A stretch of 64,000 nucleotides of DNA from an uncultured Atopobiaceae bacterium. GTDB lineage: Bacteria; Actinomycetota; Coriobacteriia; Coriobacteriales; Atopobiaceae. The translations under genes and the position numbers were made by a program. The stretch spans positions 124,001-188,000 of the forward strand of contig CALUNW010000006.1 in assembly GCA_944322145.1 (NCBI GenBank). The letters are read 5' to 3'. Under the pieces are notes generated by a model. The model searched no databases and was not told the origin of the DNA. It saw nothing but the letters and a program-made list of their open reading frames with translations. Each line of letters starts with the position of its first letter. Position 1 is the stretch's first letter. Positions 17,395-25,727 of this stretch are shown one piece after another.

Positions 17395-17524
17395 TTCAGG
17401 GCGGGGTGAAAGTCCCCACTGGCGGTGACGGCGGCGTGCGCGCCCCGAAGTCCGCGACCCGCGAATACGCGGCTGACCCGGTGAGAGTCCGGGACCAACG
17501 GTCACAGTCCGGATGGAAGAAACG
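17395..17524 (+). ncRNA. FMN riboswitch (RFN element)
   Basis: The conserved RFN blocks are present in order: TTCAGGGCGGGGTGAAAGTC, CCCACTGGCGGTGAC, CCGCGAATACGCGG, a GGTGAGAGTCCGGGACC block and CAGTCCGGATGGAAGAA. The last block ends just before the ribU ribosome site GGAGG (17524-17528), so FMN binding most likely blocks translation start of the riboflavin transporter. Confidence 0.96.
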
Positions 17525-17533
17525 GAGGCCATC

Positions 17534-18109
17534 ATGGCTGCTTCCACGCATGTCTCGCACGACACCCACTCCACCACCGCAGGCGGCGCCTGGTCCACCA
17601 GACGCATCGCGACGACCGCGCTCTTCTGCGCGCTAGCCTTCGTCCTCACCTTCGTGGAGATTCCCATCTTCCCGCCGGCGCCGTGGCTCATGTACGACCC
17701 GTCGGGCATCGTCGCCTTTGTCGCCGCCCTCGCGTTTGGCCCGAGCACGGGCGCGATCGTCGTCATCCTCCCCTGGGTGCTCAAGACACTGTTCACCTTC
17801 AACGTCTGGGGCCACGTCATGGCGATTGTCGCCGGCGTGGCGCTCTGCGTCCCCGCCGCCCTCATCGCCCGTCGCATGGGCGGTGCGCGCGGCCTCGCCG
17901 TCGGCATGGTCGCTGGCGCCGCGATCGCGCTTGCCGCGTGCATCGTCGGCAACATTGTCGTCACCCCGCTCTACACCGCCGTCTCCACGGCCGACGTCAT
18001 CGCCATGATCGTGCCGATCCTACTGCCGTTCAACGCCCTCAAGATCGTCATCAACTGCGTCGTGACGGCCCTCATCCAGAAGCCCGTCACGCAGGTGGTC
18101 TCCCGGTAG
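17534..18109 (+). CDS. ribU: Riboflavin ECF transporter S component
   Basis: 191-residue membrane protein with about six helices. ECF S-component features include LCALAFVLTFVEIPIFPPAPWLMYDPSGI near the N-terminus and a long amphipathic C-terminus, FNALKIVINCVVTALIQKPV. It binds riboflavin at the membrane and is driven by the EcfAA'T module encoded immediately downstream. Expression is controlled by the FMN riboswitch directly upstream. ATG 17534 is preferred over the ATG at 17513 because GGAGG lies 5 nt before it and the earlier codon falls inside the riboswitch. Confidence 0.94.
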   Translation: MAASTHVSHDTHSTTAGGAWSTRRIATTALFCALAFVLTFVEIPIFPPAPWLMYDPSGIVAFVAALAFGPSTGAIVVILPWVLKTLFTFNVWGHVMAIVAGVALCVPAALIARRMGGARGLAVGMVAGAAIALAACIVGNIVVTPLYTAVSTADVIAMIVPILLPFNALKIVINCVVTALIQKPVTQVVSR

Positions 18110-18127
18110 CCGGCAGGCGAGAAGAAC

Positions 18128-19894
18128 GTGACCTCCGCACCCGTCCCCATACGCCTCTCACACGTGAGCCTCGTCTACGAGGGGGGCGTCGTCGCGCTTG
18201 ACGACGTCTCCCTCGAGGTCGCGCGCGGCGAGCGCATCTGCGTGCTCGGAGCAAACGGATCCGGCAAGTCGACGCTCGCCTCCGTCATCTGTGGGCTTCT
18301 CGCCCCCGACGCGGGCGCCGTCGAGCTCGTCGGCGAGCGCGTATGCTCAGACGGGCGCCCCGACCTCGAGGCATATCGCCGGGCCCGGCGCAACCTGGGC
18401 CTCGTCTTTCAGAACCCGGACGACCAGATCGTAACGAGCGTCGTCGAGGACGACGTCGCCTTCGGGCCGGAGAACCTCGGCCTCCCGCGCGAGGAGATCG
18501 CCGCCCGCGTGGCTCGCGAGCTGCACCGCGTTGCGCTCGACGACTATGCCGCAGCGGACCCCTCCCGCCTCTCGGGCGGCCAGAAGCAGCGCGTCGCCAT
18601 CGCCGGAGCGCTCGCCATGGAGCCCGACGTGCTCGTGCTCGACGAGCCCGGGTCGCTCCTCGACGTGCGCGGCCGCTCCGCCATCCTGCGCGTGATGGGC
18701 AGGCTCGCCAAGGCAGGCACCACGCTCGTGCACGTGACCCATTTCATGGAGGAGGCCGTCGAGGCGGACCGCGTGATCGTGCTCGATCGCGGGCGCATCG
18801 TGCTCGAGGGAACGCCCGACGAGGTCTTTGCACACGGCACGGAGCTGTTGGAGCTTGGCCTCGAAGTGCCGTTTGCCGCGCGCCTCTCCCAGCGCCTCGG
18901 CCTTCCCTGGACCTGCAGCGAGAAGGACGTGGTGGACGCCATCGCCGGTGTCCCATTTGGGGACAGGACGCTTTTGGGACATCGGCCCGATGTCCCAAAA
19001 GCGTCCTGTCCCCAAATGGGACACCTCATCTCAGTCGAGCACGCGTCCTTCTCGTACAGCGGGCGTGCCCAGGCGCTCGACGACGTTTCGCTCGAGGTCG
19101 CGCCCGGGGTGTCCACGGCGATCATCGGGCAGACGGGGTCGGGCAAGTCGACGCTGCTGCGTCTGCTCTGCGGCCTCGAGGTGCCCGACTCCGGGCGCGT
19201 CGTCGTCGCCGGCAACGACACCTCAACCAAGCGCGGACGAAAGGCCGTGCGCGGGGTCGTCGGCTACGTGATGCAGCATCCCGAGCGCCAGCTCTTCGCA
19301 GAGACGGTCGAGAAAGACGTGGCGTTTGGCCCGCGCAACCTGCGGCTTTCCGCAGACGAGGTAAGCCGTCGCGTGAACCGGGCGCTCGAGCTCGTCGGGC
19401 TCGCCGGCAAGCGCGAGGCATCCCCCTTCCAGCTCTCCGGAGGCCAGCGCCGCCTCTGCGCGCTCGCGGGCATCCTCGCCATGGAGCCCGAGGTCCTCAT
19501 CCTCGACGAGCCCACGGCCGGCCTCGACCCGCGCGGCCGTGCGATGCTTCGCCGCGTCCTCGGGCGCCTCCGCGAGCGGGGCATCACCCTCGTTCAGGTC
19601 ACGCACTCGATGGAGGACGCCGCGCGCTGCGACCGCGTCGTCGCCCTCGACCAGTCGCGCCTCGTCGCCGTCGGGACGCCGCGCGAGGTCTTCTCACCCA
19701 AGAACGAGGAACGCCTCACGAAGGGCGGCCTCGGCATCCCGCGCTCGCTGCGCGTGGCACGCGAGCTCGAGCGCCGGGGCTGGCCCGCGCTCGGCGAGCC
19801 TCTCACCACAGACGAGCTTGTCGCGGCGATCAGTGAGACGTTGAATGATTCAAAGGGGGACTGTCCCCTTTTGAATCATCGGGAGGTGAGGTAG
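18128..19894 (+). CDS. ecfA: Energy-coupling factor ATPase, tandem EcfA-EcfA' fusion with palindromes in the ORF
   Basis: 588 residues from GTG 18128. ABC domain 1: Walker A GANGSGKST, Q-loop FQNPDDQIVTSVVEDDVAFG, signature LSGGQKQR, Walker B VLVLDEPGSLLD. ABC domain 2: Walker A GQTGSGKST, Q-loop MQHPERQLFAETVEKDVAFG, signature LSGGQRR, Walker B VLILDEPTAGLD. Both sites look catalytically complete. The inter-domain linker (about residues 274-300) is encoded by a 79-bp perfect palindrome at 18947-19025. The last ~17 residues (LNDSKGDCPLLNHREVR) come from a second palindrome at 19845-19879. Adjacent to ribU and ecfT; energises vitamin uptake. Confidence 0.92.
   Translation: MTSAPVPIRLSHVSLVYEGGVVALDDVSLEVARGERICVLGANGSGKSTLASVICGLLAPDAGAVELVGERVCSDGRPDLEAYRRARRNLGLVFQNPDDQIVTSVVEDDVAFGPENLGLPREEIAARVARELHRVALDDYAAADPSRLSGGQKQRVAIAGALAMEPDVLVLDEPGSLLDVRGRSAILRVMGRLAKAGTTLVHVTHFMEEAVEADRVIVLDRGRIVLEGTPDEVFAHGTELLELGLEVPFAARLSQRLGLPWTCSEKDVVDAIAGVPFGDRTLLGHRPDVPKASCPQMGHLISVEHASFSYSGRAQALDDVSLEVAPGVSTAIIGQTGSGKSTLLRLLCGLEVPDSGRVVVAGNDTSTKRGRKAVRGVVGYVMQHPERQLFAETVEKDVAFGPRNLRLSADEVSRRVNRALELVGLAGKREASPFQLSGGQRRLCALAGILAMEPEVLILDEPTAGLDPRGRAMLRRVLGRLRERGITLVQVTHSMEDAARCDRVVALDQSRLVAVGTPREVFSPKNEERLTKGGLGIPRSLRVARELERRGWPALGEPLTTDELVAAISETLNDSKGDCPLLNHREVR
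18947..19025. repeat. 79-bp palindrome inside the ecfA coding sequence
   Basis: Perfect 39-bp arms (18947-18985, 18987-19025) about one central base. The outer part CCCATTTGGGGACAGG resembles the other nested palindromes in the window. It is not a multiple of three yet is read through without a stop, supplying the linker between the two ATPase domains. Confidence 0.95.
19845..19879. repeat. 35-bp palindrome, family A, within the 3' end of ecfA
   Basis: TGATTCAAAGGGGGACTG... paired with CCCCTTTTGAATCA; one mismatch (AAAG for AAAA). Read in frame as the C-terminus of EcfA, stop codon following at 19892. Confidence 0.93.
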
Positions 19895-20698
19895 GTGGCG
19901 CTTAAGATCTCGATCGGCCAGTACTACGCTGCGGCGTCTCCCGTCCATGCGCTCGACGCCCGCGTGAAGCTCTGGTGCGTCCTCGCAACGCTCGTGGCGA
20001 TCTTTTGCGCCGCCAATGCGGCCCAGCTCGTGCTTGCCGTCACCTTCGTCGCCGTGCTGCTCGCCCTCTCCCGCGTCCCCGCCGGGCGCGTCGTCGCCTC
20101 CGTCCGGCACCTCATGGCCTTTCTCGCCGTGCTGTCGCTCTTCAATCTTCTCTTCGTGAGGACGGGCGCGGTCGTGGCGGCCCTGGGACCGGTCTCGGTG
20201 ACCTCCGGAGGCATCACGGCCGCCGTGCTCTACACCGCGCGCTTCGCCCTCGCGCTCGTAACGGGGTCGCTCGTCATGCTCACCACCACGCCCACGCAGC
20301 TTGCGGATGCCTTCGACCGGATGCTCTCTCCCCTCTCTCGCGTCGGCCTGCCCGGCCACGAGATCGCCATGGTCTTCTCGCTCATGATGCGCTTCGTCCC
20401 CACGCTCGCCGACGAGACCTCGGCCATCATCGACGCGCAAGCCCTGCGCGGAGGCGCCTTCGACGAGGGCGGCCCCGTCCGCCGCGTCCGTTCGATCGTG
20501 CCCGTGGTGGTGGCCCTGCTCGCGAGCGGCCTGCGCCACGCCGACGGGCTCTCCCGCGCCCTCGACGCCCGCTGCTACGAGGGAGGCGCCGGGCGCACCC
20601 ACCTCCATGAGCAGCACCTGAGCGCGCGCGAGGCGGCGGCTGCGGCGCTGACGGCGAGCTTCGTCGTCCTTCTCGCCCTCCTGGGGCTTCTCTTCTAG
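19895..20698 (+). CDS. ecfT: Energy-coupling factor transporter transmembrane protein
   Basis: 267 residues from GTG 19895, beginning right after the EcfA stop, with GGGAGGTGAG upstream. It has about five membrane helices and the EcfT coupling-helix motifs (RLK-type region: DAFDRMLSPLSRVGLP; DAQALRGGAFDEG with the A-R-G type signature). It docks S components such as RibU to the EcfA-EcfA' ATPases. The ribU-ecfA-ecfT order implies a mostly dedicated riboflavin system, though EcfT can be shared. Confidence 0.92.
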   Translation: MALKISIGQYYAAASPVHALDARVKLWCVLATLVAIFCAANAAQLVLAVTFVAVLLALSRVPAGRVVASVRHLMAFLAVLSLFNLLFVRTGAVVAALGPVSVTSGGITAAVLYTARFALALVTGSLVMLTTTPTQLADAFDRMLSPLSRVGLPGHEIAMVFSLMMRFVPTLADETSAIIDAQALRGGAFDEGGPVRRVRSIVPVVVALLASGLRHADGLSRALDARCYEGGAGRTHLHEQHLSAREAAAAALTASFVVLLALLGLLF

Positions 20699-20812
20699 CG
20701 GTTAGATTGATGTCCTCAAGATGGGCCCGAGCGTCCCGCGAACGGTAGCTTATTTGCCGTAGAATACAGTTATCTATAACGCTCCGTACGGCACCCCAGG
20801 AGGTAGCAGCGC

Positions 20813-23800
20813 ATGGTCTCTCGCATCTTCGTGGAGAAAAAGGCTGGGTTCGACGGCGAGGCAAAGTCTCTCGAGCGCGAGCTCAAGACGCTCCTCGGCA
20901 TCAGCTCCCTGAGCAGCCTGCGTCTCATCAACCGCTACGACGTCGAGGGCATATCGCCCGAGCTCTTTGAGAGCTGCGTGTCCACGGTCTTCTCTGAGCC
21001 GCAGACCGACGTCGCCACCACCGAGATGCCCGAGGTCGCGCCCGGCGCCGTCGTGTTTGCCGTGGAGTTCCTCCCCGGCCAGTTCGACCAGCGCGCCGAC
21101 TCTGCGAGCGAGTGCATCCAGCTCATCTCCCAGGGCGAGCGCCCCATCGTGCGCTCCGCAAAGGTCTACGTGCTCGAGGGCGCGCTCTCCGAGGATGACG
21201 TGGCCGCCATCAAGCACTACGTCATCAACCCCGTGGAGGCGCGCGAGGCGAGTCTCGAGCCGCGCGAGACGCTCTCCCAGCGCTATCCCGAGCCGGCGGA
21301 CGTCGAGGTGCTCGAGGACTTCCTGACGCTCGACCAGGCGCAGCTCCAGGCCTTCATCGACGAGCGCGGCCTTGCCATGGACCTCGCGGACATCACCTTC
21401 TGCCAGAGCTACTTCGCCGGCGAGGGCCGCGTCCCCACGATCACCGAGATCAAGATGATCGACACCTACTGGTCTGACCACTGCCGCCACACCACCTTCG
21501 GCACGGCGCTCGGCCACATCCAGTTTGACGACCAGGTCGTGCGCGCCGCCTTCGACCGCTACATGGAGATGCGCCACGAGCTCGGGCGCGACGCCAAGCC
21601 CGTGTGCCTCATGGACATGGGCACCATCGGCGCCAAGTGGCTCAAGCACACCGGCCAGCTCAAGAACCTCGATGAGTCCGAGGAGATCAACGCCTGCACC
21701 GTCAAGGTCAAGGTCGACGTCAACGGCGCCCTCGAGGACTGGCTGTTCCTCTTCAAGAACGAGACCCACAACCACCCCACCGAGATCGAGCCCTTCGGCG
21801 GCGCGGCCACCTGCATCGGCGGCGCCATCCGCGACCCGCTCTCCGGGCGCAGCTACGTCTATCAGGCCATGCGCGTCACCGGTGCTGCTGACCCCACGGT
21901 CCCGGTCTCCGAGACCATGGCCGGCAAGCTCCCGCAGCGCAAGCTCGTCACCACCGCCGCGGCGGGCTACTCCAGCTACGGCAACCAGATCGGCCTGGCC
22001 ACCGGCCAGGTCTCCGAGCTCTATCACCCCGGCTACGTGGCCAAGCGCATGGAGATCGGCGCCGTCGTGGGCGCCACCCCGGCCTCCCACGTGCGCCGCG
22101 AGTGCCCGGCGCCGGGCGACAAGATCGTGCTGCTGGGCGGGCGCACCGGCCGCGACGGCATCGGCGGCGCCACCGGCTCCTCCAAGGCCCACAACGTCGA
22201 GTCCCTCGAGAAGGACGGCGCGGAGGTCCAGAAGGGCAACCCGCCCATCGAGCGCAAGCTCCAGCGCCTCTTCCGCCGCGAGGACGCGTGCCGCCTGATC
22301 AAGCGCTGCAACGACTTCGGCGCCGGCGGCGTCTCCGTGGCCATCGGCGAGCTTGCCGACGGCCTGGACATCGACCTCGACCTCGTGCCCAAGAAGTACG
22401 AGGGTCTCGACGGCACCGAGCTCGCCATCTCCGAGAGCCAGGAGCGCATGGCCGTGGCCCTGGCGCCCGCCGACGTCGAGGAGTTCATGCGCTACGCCCA
22501 CGAGGAGAACCTCGAGGCGACCGTCGTCGCCACCGTCACCGCCGAGCCGCGCCTGCGCATGCACTGGCGCGGCAGCGTGATCGTGGACGTGAGCCGCGAG
22601 TTCCTCGCCTCCAACGGCGCGCCCAAGGCAACCTCCGTGCGCGTGGAGGCCCCGCAGGAGTTCGAGCGCACCTGGCTCGGCGACACCGTGACCGACAAGA
22701 TGCGCTCGCTCGTGACTGACCTCAACGTCGCCTCCAACAAGGGCCTCTCCGAGCGCTTTGACTCCACGATCGGCGCCGCCACGGTCCTCATGCCCTTCGG
22801 CGGCCGCACCCAGCTCACGCCCACGATGGCCATGGTCGCCAAGCTTCCCGTGGACGGCGAGACCACCACGTGCTCGGGCATGGCATGGGGCTTCAACCCC
22901 TACCTCATGAGCGCCAACCCCTACACCGGCGCCTACCTCTCCGTGGTCGAGTCCATCGCGCGCATGGTCGCCGCCGGCTTTGAGCACGAGAGCCTCTACC
23001 TCACGTTCCAGGAGTACTTCGAGCGCCTGCGCGACGACCCGCGCCGCTGGGGCAAGCCCACGGCAGCCCTGCTCGGCGCCCTCATGGCCCAGGTCGACCT
23101 CGGCATCGCCTCCATCGGCGGCAAGGACTCCATGTCCGGCAGCTTCGAGGACCTCGACGTGCCGCCGACGCTCGTCTCGTTTGCCACGGGCCTCGGCACC
23201 GTCGAGCATGTGACGTCGCCCGAGTTCAAAGGTGCCGGCCACCGTGTGCTGGTCATCGTCCCCGACTACGCCGACGACGGCCTCACCCCCGACCCCGAGG
23301 CCTTCCTCTCCACGCTCTCCCTCGTCGAGGGCATGGTCGGGCGCGGCGAGACGCTCGCCATCTCCACGCCCGGCTACGGCGGCGCCGCAGAGGCCGCGTT
23401 CAAGATGTGCGTGGGCAACCAGATCGGCCTCGAGATCGCGCCCGCCTTCGGCGCGGACGCCCTCTTCTGCCCGTCCTACGGCAGCTTCATCGTGGAGCTC
23501 GCCGACGATGCCCCGGTGCCCGGCGCGCCCGCCGGCGTGACTGTCTCCGCCTTCGGCACCACGACCAACGCCTACCAGCTCGTCGTCTCCGGAGAGGCCA
23601 TGGACCTGGCGGAGCTCCAGGAGGCCTGGGAGGGCGCCATCGAGTCCGTCTTCCCGTACCGCGCGGAGGGCGAGAAGGTCGAGGCGGTCTCGTTCGACCT
23701 CGCCGCCTCCGGCGCGACGCGTCCGACGCCAGCCGTCCACGTCGCGCGCCCGCGCGTGATCATCCCCGTCTTCCCGGGCACCAACTGCGAGTACGACACC

Positions 23801-24547
23801 GCGCACGCCTTCGAGCGCGCCGGCGCCAAGGCCGACGTCTTCGTCATCAATAACCTCACGCCCGAGGCTGTGGCCGAGAGCACCCACGAGCTCGCGCGCC
23901 GCATCCGCGAGAGCCAGATCATCATGATCCCGGGCGGCTTCTCCGGCGGCGACGAGCCCGACGGCTCCGCCAAGTTCATCACGGCGTTCTTCCGCGCTCC
24001 TGAGGTGACCGAGGCGGTGCGCGAGCTGCTCCAGTCCCGCGACGGCCTCATGCTGGGCATCTGCAACGGCTTCCAGGCCCTCATCAAGCTGGGACTGGTG
24101 CCCTACGGCGACATCCGCCCGATGGACGACGCCTGTCCCACCCTCACGTTCAACACCATCGGCCGCCACCAGAGCCGTCTGGTGCGCACGCGCGTGGCGT
24201 CCACGCTCAGCCCCTGGCTCTCCAAGTGCGAGGTCGGCGACGTCCACAACATCGCGATCTCCCACGGCGAGGGCCGCTTCGTCGCCTCTCCCGAGCTGCT
24301 CGAGAAGCTCATCGCCGCCGGTCAGGTGGCTACGCAGTACGTGGACGAGGACGGCGTGCCCGGCATGAGCCTCGACGTGAACCCCAACGGGTCCGTCCTG
24401 GCCATCGAGGGCATCACCTCGCCCGACGGCCGCATCCTCGGCAAGATGGGTCACACCGAGCGCTCCGGCGCCGGGCTCTACAAGAACGTGCCGGGCAACG
24501 CGTACCAGCCGCTCATCGAGGGCGGCGTGGCGTACTTCACGGCATAG
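20813..24547 (+). CDS. purL: Phosphoribosylformylglycinamidine synthase, large single-chain type
   Basis: 1244 residues. Converts FGAR to FGAM with glutamine in purine synthesis. The N-terminal PurS-like region is followed by the AIR-synthase-fold domains (VKMIDTYWSDHCRHTTF-like: IKMIDTYWSDHCRHTTF, then ETHNHPTEIEPFGGAATCIGG). A C-terminal class I glutamine amidotransferase starts around PRVIIPVFPGTNCEYD, with the nucleophile Cys1084 in GICNGFQ. Length and order match the large bacterial FGAM synthase type. RBS AGGAGGT before ATG 20813; a TTGCCG/TATAAC-like promoter lies at about 20754-20780 (weak, 15-nt spacer). Confidence 0.96.
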   Translation: MVSRIFVEKKAGFDGEAKSLERELKTLLGISSLSSLRLINRYDVEGISPELFESCVSTVFSEPQTDVATTEMPEVAPGAVVFAVEFLPGQFDQRADSASECIQLISQGERPIVRSAKVYVLEGALSEDDVAAIKHYVINPVEAREASLEPRETLSQRYPEPADVEVLEDFLTLDQAQLQAFIDERGLAMDLADITFCQSYFAGEGRVPTITEIKMIDTYWSDHCRHTTFGTALGHIQFDDQVVRAAFDRYMEMRHELGRDAKPVCLMDMGTIGAKWLKHTGQLKNLDESEEINACTVKVKVDVNGALEDWLFLFKNETHNHPTEIEPFGGAATCIGGAIRDPLSGRSYVYQAMRVTGAADPTVPVSETMAGKLPQRKLVTTAAAGYSSYGNQIGLATGQVSELYHPGYVAKRMEIGAVVGATPASHVRRECPAPGDKIVLLGGRTGRDGIGGATGSSKAHNVESLEKDGAEVQKGNPPIERKLQRLFRREDACRLIKRCNDFGAGGVSVAIGELADGLDIDLDLVPKKYEGLDGTELAISESQERMAVALAPADVEEFMRYAHEENLEATVVATVTAEPRLRMHWRGSVIVDVSREFLASNGAPKATSVRVEAPQEFERTWLGDTVTDKMRSLVTDLNVASNKGLSERFDSTIGAATVLMPFGGRTQLTPTMAMVAKLPVDGETTTCSGMAWGFNPYLMSANPYTGAYLSVVESIARMVAAGFEHESLYLTFQEYFERLRDDPRRWGKPTAALLGALMAQVDLGIASIGGKDSMSGSFEDLDVPPTLVSFATGLGTVEHVTSPEFKGAGHRVLVIVPDYADDGLTPDPEAFLSTLSLVEGMVGRGETLAISTPGYGGAAEAAFKMCVGNQIGLEIAPAFGADALFCPSYGSFIVELADDAPVPGAPAGVTVSAFGTTTNAYQLVVSGEAMDLAELQEAWEGAIESVFPYRAEGEKVEAVSFDLAASGATRPTPAVHVARPRVIIPVFPGTNCEYDTAHAFERAGAKADVFVINNLTPEAVAESTHELARRIRESQIIMIPGGFSGGDEPDGSAKFITAFFRAPEVTEAVRELLQSRDGLMLGICNGFQALIKLGLVPYGDIRPMDDACPTLTFNTIGRHQSRLVRTRVASTLSPWLSKCEVGDVHNIAISHGEGRFVASPELLEKLIAAGQVATQYVDEDGVPGMSLDVNPNGSVLAIEGITSPDGRILGKMGHTERSGAGLYKNVPGNAYQPLIEGGVAYFTA

Positions 24548-24562
24548 CCTGACAGCAAGGTT

Positions 24563-24634
24563 AGCTGCGCCCGGACTTCTCGCCGGCTCACTGGCTTCTC
24601 CAGAAGTCGCCGGCCGAGAAGTCCGGGCGCAGCT
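24563..24634. terminator. Long hairpin after purL
   Basis: AGCTGCGCCCGGACTTCTCG (24563-24582) pairs with its reverse complement (24615-24634), with an inner stem CCGGC / GCCGG. It lies 16 nt after the purL stop and ends just before the DMT exporter, so probably terminates purL transcription. No T-run follows, so it may be Rho-dependent or only stabilising. Confidence 0.7.
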
Positions 24635-24672
24635 GCGTGCAGGTTCAGAAGCTTCAACCGAGAGGTCATCAC

Positions 24673-25623
24673 GTGAGCAATCCCGAATCCAAGCCCTTCA
24701 TCGCCACGCTGCCGGGTGTGGTGCTGGCGTGCCTGGCGGCGTGCTTTCTGTGGGGGTCGGCGTTTCCGTGCGTGAAGATCGGCTACGAGCTGTTTGCCGT
24801 CGACGCCGCGGACGTGCCGTCGATCCTGGCCTTCGCGGGCACGCGCTTCGTCATCGCGGGGCTCATGGTCGTCGCGGGCATGAGCGTGGCCCGGCGGCGC
24901 GCCTTCGTGCCCGAGCGGCGCGACCTGCCCGCCATCGGCACGCTCTCCCTCTTTCAGACCGTGCTGCAGTACGTCCTTTTCTACGTGGGCCTCGCCAACT
25001 GCGCCGGAGTGACGAGCTCGATTCTGGAGGCGAGCAACTCCTTTCTCTGCGTGCTCCTGGCCGCGCTGGTCTTCCGCTTCGAGCGTCTCACAGGACGCAA
25101 GGTGCTCGGATGCCTCGTGGGCTTTGCGGGCGTGGTTCTTGTAAACGTGACGGGCGAGTCGGGAGGCTTTAGCTTCACGCTCGCCGGGGAGGGCATGGTG
25201 CTTGCGTCGACGCTCGCCGCCGCCACCTCGAGCAACCTCGCCAAGCGCTTCTCGCGCGACCACGACCCCGTGCTGCTCTCGGGCTGGCAGTTCGTCCTCG
25301 GCGGAGCGATCATGCTCGCCGTGGGCCTGGCCGCGGGAGGCCACGTCGCTCCGGCGGATGCGGCCAACCCGCTCCCGGCGCTCGCGCTTCTCGCCTACCT
25401 AGGCTTTATTTCCGCTGCCGCCTACTCGCTGTGGTCGCTCGCGTTGGCGGCCAACCCCGTCTCGCGCGTGGCGGTCTTCGGCTTCATGAACCCCGTCTTC
25501 GGCGTGCTGCTCTCCGCGGTCCTTCTCGGCGAGACCGACGTCGTGAGCCCCGCCGTCGCGGTGGCGGCGCTCGTGCTCGTGAGCCTGGGCATCGTCATTG
25601 TGAACCGCCCGGAGAAGGACTGA
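24673..25623 (+). CDS. DMT-superfamily transporter, EamA family
   Basis: 316 residues from GTG 24673, with the CCGAGAGGTC ribosome site upstream. Two EamA repeats (first: CFLWGSAFPCVKIG, then SLFQTVLQYVLFYVGLANCAGVTSS; second: LAAATSSNLAKRF, then YLGFISAAAYSLWSLALAANPVSRV) give about ten helices. Family members export amino acids or metabolites or act as uptake systems; substrate not deducible here. Confidence 0.9.
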   Translation: MSNPESKPFIATLPGVVLACLAACFLWGSAFPCVKIGYELFAVDAADVPSILAFAGTRFVIAGLMVVAGMSVARRRAFVPERRDLPAIGTLSLFQTVLQYVLFYVGLANCAGVTSSILEASNSFLCVLLAALVFRFERLTGRKVLGCLVGFAGVVLVNVTGESGGFSFTLAGEGMVLASTLAAATSSNLAKRFSRDHDPVLLSGWQFVLGGAIMLAVGLAAGGHVAPADAANPLPALALLAYLGFISAAAYSLWSLALAANPVSRVAVFGFMNPVFGVLLSAVLLGETDVVSPAVAVAALVLVSLGIVIVNRPEKD

Positions 25624-25683
25624 CGCACCGCCGCTGGCCGACTCGCCCCCCTTGCCGAATGCCCCGTCTCGCGCCTTTCAGAA

Positions 25684-25712
25684 GCGGGGATACTCAAGGC
25701 ACGTATCCCCGC
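25684..25712 (+). promoter_or_regulatory. Hairpin in the serpin leader
   Basis: GCGGGGATAC (25684-25693) pairs with GTATCCCCGC (25703-25712), 9-nt loop, ending 15 nt before the ATG at 25728 and just ahead of the GGAGGGAG ribosome site. It may act in translation or as an operator. Confidence 0.5.
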
Positions 25713-25727
25713 AGCGGAGGGAGCGCC

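Noticed and set aside
20774-24454. 1226-codon antisense ORF over purL
   Set aside because: Shadow frame generated by GC-rich codon usage; the plus-strand purL has full domain motifs.
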